Positions 18,567-26,589 of a DNA stretch of 64,000 bases are shown here, piece after piece (the stretch's first letter is position 1; the number at the start of each line of letters is the position of its first letter). The stretch covers positions 62,001 through 126,000 of the forward strand of contig NZ_CP126164.1 of assembly GCF_030127105.1 (NCBI RefSeq), given 5' to 3'. Below the pieces are notes generated by a model. That model did not search any database, was not told where the DNA came from, and saw nothing but the letters and a program-made list of their open reading frames with translations. The stretch comes from Haloarcula pelagica. Its GTDB lineage: Archaea > Halobacteriota > Halobacteria > Halobacteriales > Haloarculaceae. Made by a program: the position numbers and the translations under genes.

Positions 18567-19691
18567 ATGACCACACTCCCCACACTGTTCGAGGCCTTCC
18601 TGTCAGACATCCGCCCGCAGGACGAGCACAATGATGCCTACAAGGAAGGCCATGAAACCCTCCGCGATCACTTGCAGACTGACGATGACATCGACGAGTT
18701 CTACGTTGCAGACTTTCTACAGGGGAGCTACCGTCGGTGGACGGCACTCAGACCGCAAGAAGACGAGAAATCCGACGTTGACGTCGTATTTGTCTCTGAT
18801 CTCAGCAGTGATCTCGATACCGATGTTGCGCTAGGAAAATGCGAGCCATTCCTGGATGAACACTATGAGGGGCAGTGGGAACCGAATGCCCACTCCTACA
18901 AGATCGAGGAAGAGGAGGTGGAAATCGATCTTGTCTTGACAGCGGCACCGAGCGAGGCAACACGTGAAGCCGTCAAATCACTAGGTTCACTGGACGTAGG
19001 AACAGCCCTGAGTCCGGACGACCTTTCGACCGTGGCAGAGGCCCTCAATATGTCGGTAGATGGCGACGACGAGTGGAAGGACGAACCGCTCAAGATTCCA
19101 CATCGAGATGAGAATGAGTGGGAGAATACCCATCCCCTCGCGACTATCGCCTTCACTGTAAATAAGAACGATATCACGGATGGTCACTACGTGAACGTCG
19201 TCAAGGCCATCAAATGGTGGCGGCGAACGAAGACACCGGACGTCGAAGGACCGACAAGCTATCCTCTCGAGCACATCGTTGGCCAGTGCTGTCCTCATGA
19301 TATCGACAGCGTCGCCGAGGGCGTGACAAGAACGCTCGAAGAACTCACAGGGCAGTTCAAGACCGAAGCAATGGCTGAGGAAACCCCTACCCTGCCTGCT
19401 CACGGTCTCCCGAAAACCCCCGAGAATGACGTCCTCAAACAAATCGACGGCGTAGATTTCGCGGCGTTCTACGATGAGGCAGAAGATGCCGCAGACCTCG
19501 CGCGGACAGCACTGGAGGAGGAGGACAAAGAAACATCAAGAGATTACTGGTACCAGCTCTTCGGTGAGAAATTCCCTCCCTTCGGAAGCGACGACGATTC
19601 TGACGATGGAGGGGAGAAAGCCATATCAGTAGGGTCATCCTCACAGGTAGAGGATCCATCTGACCACCAGTTCGCCGCGTCGGACAGTTGA
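18567..19691 (+). CDS. CD-NTase, CBASS cyclic oligonucleotide synthase
   Basis: The protein has 374 residues. The nucleotidyltransferase signature is clear: QGSY (52-55), then DVDVV with D70 and D72, then the third metal ligand D121 in EIDLVL. This is the cGAS/DncV-like CD-NTase fold, which makes a cyclic di- or trinucleotide after phage infection. The C-terminal tail is acidic and Ser-rich, ending AASDS, and would be the site conjugated by the E1-E2 protein encoded next (nine bases after its stop). With a SAVED effector downstream, a cyclic trinucleotide product is likely by family precedent; the base composition cannot be read here. Confidence 0.9.
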   Translation: MTTLPTLFEAFLSDIRPQDEHNDAYKEGHETLRDHLQTDDDIDEFYVADFLQGSYRRWTALRPQEDEKSDVDVVFVSDLSSDLDTDVALGKCEPFLDEHYEGQWEPNAHSYKIEEEEVEIDLVLTAAPSEATREAVKSLGSLDVGTALSPDDLSTVAEALNMSVDGDDEWKDEPLKIPHRDENEWENTHPLATIAFTVNKNDITDGHYVNVVKAIKWWRRTKTPDVEGPTSYPLEHIVGQCCPHDIDSVAEGVTRTLEELTGQFKTEAMAEETPTLPAHGLPKTPENDVLKQIDGVDFAAFYDEAEDAADLARTALEEEDKETSRDYWYQLFGEKFPPFGSDDDSDDGGEKAISVGSSSQVEDPSDHQFAASDS

Positions 19692-19699
19692 CATCATAA

Positions 19700-22036
19700 A
19701 TGCCTCCCCACGAAATTACAGAAGCCGTCGCAGCCATTGCCGAACGGGACGGAGTCACCGTGCTCAAAGATCCATATCGTCACGATAGCAACGGACGGTG
19801 GATCGTCAAGATCAGGCTTTCTCCTGACGACTTAGAACCCCATCCGGGCGTGCCACGCGAGACGGACTGGTATCTCCATCTACGGGATACGTACCCCGCC
19901 GGTTCAATTGGGATCTACCCTGCGGATCAAGGAGAGAACACCATTACAGCCACATTTCCCCACCAGAAGCTGAACGTGGCTGGGGGCGACGATAATCCGT
20001 GGCGACGAGGCGATATCTGTGTTGCTCGGTATGGGCACACCCTCAGTCAAACGGGAGCCACCGGTGAACCCAGCACAAGCCGTGATCGACTCTGTTGGCA
20101 TATGGACCGGGCATTGCGGTGGTTAAGTAATGCTGCGAAAGGAGAGCTCCGGGAACCAGACGAACCGTTTGAAATCCCGGCCTTCGATACGAACTCGGCT
20201 TCGGCCACGACCATCGCATTCAACGAGACGCAGGAGTCGTTCTCAGACTGGAGGACGGCGTATGGACAGTGGGGGACAGTCAATCTCCGCTCATTGCCAA
20301 CTGCTGAAGAGACATACGCGACTGGTACGTTCAAGGATAGCGACGATGAAGTCGTCTATCAGCCACAATGGGGCGGATACATCGATTCGAATCCTGATGA
20401 CTCTGTTTTCGGAGCGTGGGTACTGTTAGAAGAGGTGCCGATTGAACCCCCGTGGGAGGCCCCGGAAACGTGGGAACAGTTAGACGTATTTTTCGAGTGT
20501 ACCGAGACTGATCCGTACGAACTACGGGCGAATATCAAGCCAGTCTTGGACGATGAGCCGGTCAAGGTCCTTCTAATTGGATTCCCCATCCCAGCAACGG
20601 TTGACGGCGACCCCGAGATCATCTATTGGCAACCAATCGAGATAAAGGAGTTCAAAGATCCGAATGACCTCTCCGGCGGATTTCGAGATACTGGAAAGGG
20701 GCCTGAGATAGCCGAACGGCGGGAAGCCGGAGAGGAACAGATTCGGTGGCTGGACTCGGACAACTGGTCGCATGAGCAGCTCACCAGACGCGGGCATATG
20801 ACAGAGTGGTTTCTGGATCGCAACATCGTGCTCATCGGAGCAGGAGCGCTTGGCAGTATGGTTGCTGAGAACCTCGTTCGAGCCGGCTGTCAGCAGCTTA
20901 CCATCGTCGACAACGACACGTATGAGATCGGCAACGTGGCTCGCCACACACTAACGATCGGTGATGTGGGACAAAACAAGGCGACAGCAATCGCGAACCG
21001 GCTCGAATCAATTGCACCGTACGCACAGGCCCTTGATGTGGATAGCGCCTTTCCACCGAGCGGTGAGTTGCCGGAGCCAATTAGAGAAGCGGAGGTAGTA
21101 ATTGACTGTACCGCGTCACGGGGAGTTCGTCGCGCTCTGGATGCGATTAGATGGAATCACCCAGTCGTGTTTTGCTCCGCTGCGATGGGTCGGGGAGCGG
21201 ACCGGTTATTCTGCTTCACGGCTTACTCACATACCTTTCCGTACAGCGATTATAACGAAGCGTTCGATCCATGGCGGTTGCAAGAACAGATCGAATGGGA
21301 CGAAGACGAGGATACCATTCCCGAACGAGTAGGCTGCTGGCATCCAGCATCAGTTATTCGAACGGACCGGGTAATGACGTGGGCTGGGACAGTGACACGG
21401 TTTCTTGATCAGGCGACGGCATTGAGTCTCCGCGAGAATCACTTCACCGTGCTCGAGACCGGTAGTGACGACGAACTGGCGACCATTTCAAAGGCCACAC
21501 CTCCCTTCCAAGACGGAACAGTATGGCGAGCACCGGAATCGACAATCACCATACATGTTCCGCCCATGTGTCTCGAAGCTATGTATGAGCGCTGTCGAAA
21601 GGAACATCCCAGTGAAACGGGCGGCATTCTGGCTGGAACCGACCGTATCGATGGACCAGCGCTGGTGGTTAATGCCCGAGACCCACCGCGAGATTCCATT
21701 CAAGAACCAACTCGATTCCTCCGAGGAACCGACAAAGTCGAGGAGTGGCTCAAAGACGCCAGGGAGAGCATCGGTATCGACTATCTCGGTGAATGGCACT
21801 ACCATCCCGACGCTTCACCCGATATCAGTCGAGACGATCGGACTGCGATGAATGAAATCGCCAACGACGACGGCTACGACTGTCCGCATCCGCTCCTCTT
21901 CATCGTTGGTCAGGACGAAGAGGGTCAGTTCACGATTAACACCTATCTATTCCACGATAGTAAGGAATACGAGCAGTTAGAACGGATTGACAACCCAGAT
22001 GCTGCTACAACTCTCAACCTCGGTGACGATATATGA
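19700..22036 (+). CDS. Fused E2-E1-JAB protein of type II CBASS
   Basis: This 778-residue protein joins what are usually two genes, cap2 and cap3. The N-terminal region is E2-like, with a candidate catalytic Cys in GDICV (about 107). A ThiF/E1 adenylation domain follows, with GAGALGS (381-387), the VDND acidic motif, and a likely E1 Cys in VGCWHP (about 545). The C-terminal JAB/JAMM peptidase has ETGG (about 640) and WHYHPDASPDISRDD (HxH...S..D, about 698-713). Cap2 links the CD-NTase C-terminus to a target and primes it; Cap3 reverses this. It overlaps the effector start by four bases (ATGA at 22033). Confidence 0.9.
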   Translation: MPPHEITEAVAAIAERDGVTVLKDPYRHDSNGRWIVKIRLSPDDLEPHPGVPRETDWYLHLRDTYPAGSIGIYPADQGENTITATFPHQKLNVAGGDDNPWRRGDICVARYGHTLSQTGATGEPSTSRDRLCWHMDRALRWLSNAAKGELREPDEPFEIPAFDTNSASATTIAFNETQESFSDWRTAYGQWGTVNLRSLPTAEETYATGTFKDSDDEVVYQPQWGGYIDSNPDDSVFGAWVLLEEVPIEPPWEAPETWEQLDVFFECTETDPYELRANIKPVLDDEPVKVLLIGFPIPATVDGDPEIIYWQPIEIKEFKDPNDLSGGFRDTGKGPEIAERREAGEEQIRWLDSDNWSHEQLTRRGHMTEWFLDRNIVLIGAGALGSMVAENLVRAGCQQLTIVDNDTYEIGNVARHTLTIGDVGQNKATAIANRLESIAPYAQALDVDSAFPPSGELPEPIREAEVVIDCTASRGVRRALDAIRWNHPVVFCSAAMGRGADRLFCFTAYSHTFPYSDYNEAFDPWRLQEQIEWDEDEDTIPERVGCWHPASVIRTDRVMTWAGTVTRFLDQATALSLRENHFTVLETGSDDELATISKATPPFQDGTVWRAPESTITIHVPPMCLEAMYERCRKEHPSETGGILAGTDRIDGPALVVNARDPPRDSIQEPTRFLRGTDKVEEWLKDARESIGIDYLGEWHYHPDASPDISRDDRTAMNEIANDDGYDCPHPLLFIVGQDEEGQFTINTYLFHDSKEYEQLERIDNPDAATTLNLGDDI

Positions 22037-23280
22037 CTGATCCAACTGGCCGTGTATTTCTCAGCTATAAGCACGAACAGACGGACGTCGCCAACTTCCT
22101 GCAAACGGAACTGGAGCGACACGGGGTGCCGATTTGGCGGGATATCTTCGATTTGAAGCCGGAGCCACTCAGAGATGAAATCATCGACCAGTTGGAGGAC
22201 CAGGAAACAGCCAGTGGTATTGCGCTCGTCAGTGAGGGCGTAGCCGACTCTGACATCATTCTCAACGACGAGTTGCCGGGGTTCAATAGTCGGTGGGACA
22301 GGGATGACGAGTTTTTCGTGGTCGTTGTGCCATGTCCCGATATCAGCGTTGGAGAAGCCAAATCGATACTCAACGAGGCACCGATCCTCCACGACTTTTC
22401 CGCCTGGAAAATGCTCCCCCTGGAGGCAACCACGTCTGACAAAGCAACAGATATCGTCCAGGCCGTCTTATCAGAGCGGATCGAGCAGATTGATGGGTAT
22501 TTACCGGGCGGTGAGCCTCTCGAATGTTCACTTGACACCTACGAATCGCCGGCTCACGACATCGATCCAGCCGTTGCTATCGACTGGTCAAATTCTTTCG
22601 AACACGGCCCACCATCCCAGGAAGTGTGGAACCAGCGTCTAATCCCGGCGTTAACCACGGTAACGGACTGTCTCATTCAAAACGCATCGGGTCGCCCCCT
22701 CCGCTTCCGTGGCCGAACGCATCTTCCCGCTGCGTTCGCGGCCGGTTACTGTCTTCCAACCACACGTCGTATCCAAGCAACGTGGATGCAACCCACCGGC
22801 CCTGCCGGGATGACAGAATGGACACTCAATATCGACCAAGAGGAAAGCGGGTTAGAAGGAGAGCTCCAGCGACAACCGAATCACGGATCGGAGCTTGCGG
22901 TGCTCGTCAACATCGCTGCCGATGTGCAACCGGAGATAGACCAAATGCATAACGACCTTCCGGATTTCAACGGCATTCTCAGATTGACACCGGAAGATGG
23001 GCCTGGTGTGGAATTGTCCCCGGCACAGGCAGCCCATGCTGCAGATGTTTTCCGTACCAAGGTACGAGACGCAATCAAAGAACTTCCAAAAACATCGACT
23101 ATTCATCTCTTCATAGCTGGCCCGATGGGGCTCGCCTTTCTCTTCGGGCGAAACTCAAACACTCTTAGACCGATCCAGACCTACCTCTACAGCAAAGACG
23201 AGGGTCGATACTATCCCTCTGGTCGATTACAAGATCAGCCACTTTCAGACGGCTCAGACACCGCCTCGGAAGAACAGTAG
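22033..23280 (+). CDS. TIR-SAVED effector of CBASS
   Basis: The protein has 415 residues. The N-terminal TIR domain (about 8-140) starts with VFLSYKHEQTDVANFL and contains PIWRD and ALVSEG segments. The C-terminal SAVED domain (about 190-400) ends with the characteristic IHLFIAGPMGLAFLFGR...YLYSKDEGRYYP stretch. In known TIR-SAVED proteins, cyclic nucleotide binding to SAVED drives oligomerisation and NAD+ hydrolysis by TIR, which kills or stalls the infected cell. It is last in the CBASS operon and translationally coupled to the E2-E1-JAB gene. No membrane segment is present. Confidence 0.9.
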   Translation: MTDPTGRVFLSYKHEQTDVANFLQTELERHGVPIWRDIFDLKPEPLRDEIIDQLEDQETASGIALVSEGVADSDIILNDELPGFNSRWDRDDEFFVVVVPCPDISVGEAKSILNEAPILHDFSAWKMLPLEATTSDKATDIVQAVLSERIEQIDGYLPGGEPLECSLDTYESPAHDIDPAVAIDWSNSFEHGPPSQEVWNQRLIPALTTVTDCLIQNASGRPLRFRGRTHLPAAFAAGYCLPTTRRIQATWMQPTGPAGMTEWTLNIDQEESGLEGELQRQPNHGSELAVLVNIAADVQPEIDQMHNDLPDFNGILRLTPEDGPGVELSPAQAAHAADVFRTKVRDAIKELPKTSTIHLFIAGPMGLAFLFGRNSNTLRPIQTYLYSKDEGRYYPSGRLQDQPLSDGSDTASEEQ

Positions 23281-23288
23281 GAAATCAA

Positions 23289-23518
23289 CTACCTATTGCC
23301 ATCCAGAAGAGCCTCAATTCGCTCAACCCACACCAACGGGTCGTGGTCGTCGCCGGGCACGATGTTGTATCGGGATTATAGCCTCCATCCGCGACGACCT
23401 CCGCATCGAACCGAGCCTCGAGGTCGGTCTGGTCGATGAAGAGTGAGTTCCGGCCACAGACACCGAGTAGTTCGGGGGAAGCATCTTCAACGTGGTCGCA
23501 CAGGAACCTCGTCAGCAT
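23289..23518 (-). pseudogene. Frameshifted small-gene remnant
   Basis: From an ATG at 23518 one frame reads a plausible protein (MLTRFLCDHVEDASPELLG...) up to about 23360. A different frame then continues it as IVPGDDHDPLVWVERIEALL and ends at a TAG at 23289-23291. Both halves have haloarchaeal composition, so a single indel in an old gene is the simplest reading. The product family is not recognised. An inverted-repeat element starts nine bases upstream of the ATG. Confidence 0.5.
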
Positions 23519-23526
23519 CAACGTTC

Positions 23527-23569
23527 TTAACCAACAAACGGCCACCAAGAACCGCAGATTGTTGGTTAA
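23527..23569. repeat. TTAACCAAC/GTTGGTTAA inverted-repeat element, copy 1
   Basis: An 11-base arm TTAACCAACAA (23527-23537) and its exact inverse TTGTTGGTTAA (23559-23569) are separated by 21 bases. It is one of five related elements in the window and sits directly upstream of the minus-strand remnant gene. Confidence 0.7.
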
Positions 23570-23733
23570 CTGAGCGGCACCGGGATAGTTTGGTTCTGGA
23601 AACGTTCTTGGAAACAGACCATCGTCCGCAGAAACACGGCGACTGAGGGCAGGCTGATATCTATATCGTGCCTTTCCTGAAACGCGGAAGCGCCACGCCG
23701 CGGCTTATCGGGATTGTGGACTTCTACTCAAGT

Positions 23734-24678
23734 ATGGGAGAACACTCAACGTCGAACCGATTGGCAATGGACCAGCCGACACGGGGCGCGGACCACAACC
23801 GGTCCCTCGCTGACCAGGCCGATCCGGCTACGGACGAGATGTTGTTGCCGTCACTCGAAGACGGCATCACGCTGCTCGACGTGGAAGGGGGCCGCGGCGT
23901 CCCGATCCTGCAGTCGCTCGTGCTCGACCATCTCCTTCTGCACGACGGGCCCTCCTTCTGGGTCGACGCAAATGGTCACGCGACGACGACGACACTCGCC
24001 CAGATCGCGCCAAGTCAACGGTTGCTCAACCGAATCCGCGTCGCCCGCGGATTTACCGCGTACCAGCACTACAGCGCCGTCTGTGATCTCTCGTCAGTGG
24101 TGAACAAGGCAATCCAGACATCCACGGCCGATACTGGAGCGGCCGGTCGAGGGGCGCCAGGTCGTGACGAGGACACATCGCCCCACAAACCCGCCCTCAT
24201 CATCGCGCCGGCCGTCGACGCCCAATACTTCGCCGACGATACTCTCGGCGAAACCCACGCGGAAACCCTTCAGGCTCGAACTCTCGCCCGGTTGGCGACC
24301 TACGCTGATGGGTACGACATCCCGGTGCTCGTTACGCGAAACGAACGAAACGAATTCACCGAGTCAATCGCGACGGCCGCCGACCACCACCTGGAGTGCG
24401 AGCAGACCCGGATGGGGCCACGGGTCGTCGGCGAGGACTTCGAGACGCTCGTCTATCCCGTCGACGACGGTGCGTACTACCAGACGACGTTCGCGTACTG
24501 GCGGCAGCTGCTCGCGGCACGCGCCACGCAGGTCGGCGTGGAACCGACGGTGCCGACGCCGTCGACGCCAAATCCGGAGGATGTCGGGACGGGCGTCACC
24601 GCTAACGGTGAGACGGTGGCGGCCACCGCGGACCCCTTGCTCAATGCGTGGACAGCGAGCGGTACAGGAGGGCGATAG
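23734..24678 (+). CDS. RecA/RadA-like ATPase-fold protein beside PolB2
   Basis: From the ATG at 23734 the product has 314 residues; a TTATCG box 30 bases upstream supports this start over an earlier GTG at 23668. The pattern GITLLDVEGGRGVPILQSLVLDHLL, then FWVDANGHA and VARGFTAYQHY, resembles the core of RadA-type ATPases, but the P-loop is degenerate (no GK[ST]), so nucleotide hydrolysis is doubtful. It is followed two bases later by a DUF8156-like gene and then, after an inserted region, by PolB2. I infer an accessory factor for that polymerase, perhaps in translesion synthesis or repair. Confidence 0.65.
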   Translation: MGEHSTSNRLAMDQPTRGADHNRSLADQADPATDEMLLPSLEDGITLLDVEGGRGVPILQSLVLDHLLLHDGPSFWVDANGHATTTTLAQIAPSQRLLNRIRVARGFTAYQHYSAVCDLSSVVNKAIQTSTADTGAAGRGAPGRDEDTSPHKPALIIAPAVDAQYFADDTLGETHAETLQARTLARLATYADGYDIPVLVTRNERNEFTESIATAADHHLECEQTRMGPRVVGEDFETLVYPVDDGAYYQTTFAYWRQLLAARATQVGVEPTVPTPSTPNPEDVGTGVTANGETVAATADPLLNAWTASGTGGR

Positions 24679-24680
24679 CG

Positions 24681-25004
24681 ATGGGACGCACGAATCCGAC
24701 GTACCGAGATGCGCTGCGGGCCATCGAAGAGCGCTGGGCGGAATTCCGCCGGGCACTGCGGCGTCGCGACCAGCCGCGCTTCGACCGGCTGTTCGAGTAC
24801 GCTCGCAAGCACGCCGACGCGAGCGGGCTGTTGAACCACCAGAACCCGCTGCTGCCGGCACTGCTCAGCATCGATCTCGAACAGGAGGAGTGCCTCGACG
24901 ACCACGAGGAACGCCTCGAGGAGCTCGAAGCCGCGGTCGAAAAGAGCGGAGAGGACCACGAGAGGCAGTCTCGCTACGTCGATCCCGACCAGGAAGGACA
25001 GTGA
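24681..25004 (+). CDS. DUF8156-like protein of the PolB2 locus
   Basis: The product has 107 residues from the ATG at 24681, two bases after the preceding stop. It is highly charged and helical (YRDALRAIEERWAEFRRALRRRD...) with an acidic C-terminus. I recognise it as the haloarchaeal DUF8156-type protein usually found between a RecA-like gene and a PolB gene. The function is unknown; a small helical partner of the polymerase or RecA-like protein is likely. The Arg-rich central helix could bind DNA. Confidence 0.7.
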   Translation: MGRTNPTYRDALRAIEERWAEFRRALRRRDQPRFDRLFEYARKHADASGLLNHQNPLLPALLSIDLEQEECLDDHEERLEELEAAVEKSGEDHERQSRYVDPDQEGQ

Positions 25005-25034
25005 CAGTACTCGAAATCCCACTTCACGATGCAG

Positions 25035-25055
25035 TCACTCGATCCCATCGAGTGA
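25035..25055. terminator. Hairpin after the DUF8156-like gene
   Basis: TCACTCGAT and ATCGAGTGA form a perfect nine-base stem around a CCC loop, 31 bases after the stop codon. It is a plausible transcript end. No strong T run follows, so it could instead be an operator or processing site. Confidence 0.45.
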
Positions 25056-25183
25056 GAGCTATACCTCCCCGATTCCAGAGTTCTGCCGAGAATAGATATT
25101 CAGATGGAGAGTCGGAATTTCAACTCATAGACATTGAGCGTCTTATTTAATGAAGTACGTCTCAGCCGATGTTCGTGCTGAAA

Positions 25184-26242
25184 TTACCAGTTGACACTGG
25201 CTGTCAGATTCCACGTACTGTTTCGGTTGAACAGGGGCTTGATATATGTCGCAGATAATCCCTTGAATTCATACTCCCGATCCTCAGACAATCCATGGTT
25301 GTGAGTGAGATCACAGTACAACTCGTCGTAATTAGCTAACACGTTAATGTGGTGTTCTGCTTCTGATTTAGACCGATCAGGTCCACTAAGTTCTGATTTG
25401 AGATGAGAAAGGAGATCGTCGTTATTCTGTAATGGATTCTCGATGATAAGTCCGTTAACACTTGGGTCGTCGTAGTTCTCCTCTTCCGTGGTGATCTGTT
25501 CGGAGACAACTGGTGTGCTACCTTCTGGTGCTTTGAATCCGGTTCGTGGAAGATCGAAGGCTGTGGCATTGAATAGTTCATTAAAACCAAAGGCGCGAGC
25601 CAGGCGTTGATAGAGTGCTCCAGTAACGGGAACGCCTTCCGTGATGAACCGGAGTTCGACATTTGAAAGTACTTGTTTGTCACGGGATGATCGGGGAATT
25701 TCCGCCCTGATAAGCAGGTATTCGTCTTCGTAGGCAAGGTTGGCAATATAGATGAGGTGTCCATTCTTGTACGTCGGAATGTCCTCATCAGCGAACGTGG
25801 CGTGGGCTTCTCTGACTGCCGTGGCAAGGTTAGCAGGCCCTCGACCGACGAGTGCTCCACCCAGCTGATGAACTGTAAACCAAGACGTGCTGAGTCTTCC
25901 TATGTTGTGGAGTTTTGCCAATCGGTCTGTGAACTCATCGCCATCCATATCATCCGTCCGTGTTCGGATTTCCATTGAGTTCTCACCGAGGTGGAAAAAC
26001 GGATGGAACGTCACTGAGTCATTGATGTCCGGTGAGTCCGTGCCTTGTGTCCGAATAAGTCGTGGCCCAAAATCGTTGTAACCGGGACGTGGAAGAGTGA
26101 CTTCTCCCCGCTCTTCGGGAAGATCGTGGACTCCGTTCTCAAGGGTCTCGATATACGCTTCCTCAATTGTTTGGTCGGTCTGCTCTGCGTGCTCCTTGAT
26201 TCTCCCATGGATGGACCACGGAATATCAACATTCGGCCTCAT
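25184..26242 (-). CDS. Unknown protein with N-terminal RHH-like segment
   Basis: The product has 352 residues from the ATG at 26242; a TTTATC box lies about 25-30 bases upstream, while the longer frame to 26323 runs through that promoter. The first 45 residues (VDIPWSIHGRIKEHAEQTDQTIEEAY) resemble a ribbon-helix-helix or arm-like DNA-binding segment. The remaining 300 residues are a mixed alpha/beta region I do not recognise. It is on the opposite strand inside what looks like a RecA-like/DUF8156/PolB2 group, so it may be a later insertion with its own promoter. Confidence 0.65.
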   Translation of the reverse strand: MRPNVDIPWSIHGRIKEHAEQTDQTIEEAYIETLENGVHDLPEERGEVTLPRPGYNDFGPRLIRTQGTDSPDINDSVTFHPFFHLGENSMEIRTRTDDMDGDEFTDRLAKLHNIGRLSTSWFTVHQLGGALVGRGPANLATAVREAHATFADEDIPTYKNGHLIYIANLAYEDEYLLIRAEIPRSSRDKQVLSNVELRFITEGVPVTGALYQRLARAFGFNELFNATAFDLPRTGFKAPEGSTPVVSEQITTEEENYDDPSVNGLIIENPLQNNDDLLSHLKSELSGPDRSKSEAEHHINVLANYDELYCDLTHNHGLSEDREYEFKGLSATYIKPLFNRNSTWNLTASVNW

Positions 26243-26378
26243 ATGCCTATACCATACCACAGATACCAGATAAATCTTTGGTCTGTATATACCCAAAGTA
26301 TGGTTTGGAGCGGGATGAGACAACGGCGAAATACTCTGATGTCAGATAAATCAGATATCCAATAATCGAATCTGGAAC

Positions 26379-26419
26379 TTAACCAACGAGTAATGCCAAC
26401 ACTCGAATCTGTTGGTTAA
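26379..26419. repeat. TTAACCAAC/GTTGGTTAA inverted-repeat element, copy 2
   Basis: TTAACCAAC at 26379-26387 pairs with GTTGGTTAA at 26411-26419 across a 23-base spacer. The 347-base gap holding it (26243-26589) otherwise contains the divergent promoters of the minus-strand gene and PolB2. Confidence 0.7.
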
Positions 26420-26589
26420 TACTGGTCCGTGATCCCGGAAAGCATCCCGGAAAAGAAAGAGTACGCGCAAAACAACACGAGATCGGATATTAAAGGGGAT
26501 TTGCGCTATTCGGTTGAGACTCGGAAACGACACGCCTCAGCTTATGAGACACGCAATCGTCCAGTTCGCTAGAGGAGAAAGAGCCACAG

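Noticed and set aside
24164-25150. Plus-strand frame of 328 codons across the RecA-like and DUF8156-like genes
   Set aside because: It is Arg/Ser/Thr-rich with no acidic bias and overlaps two coupled genes that have family resemblance.
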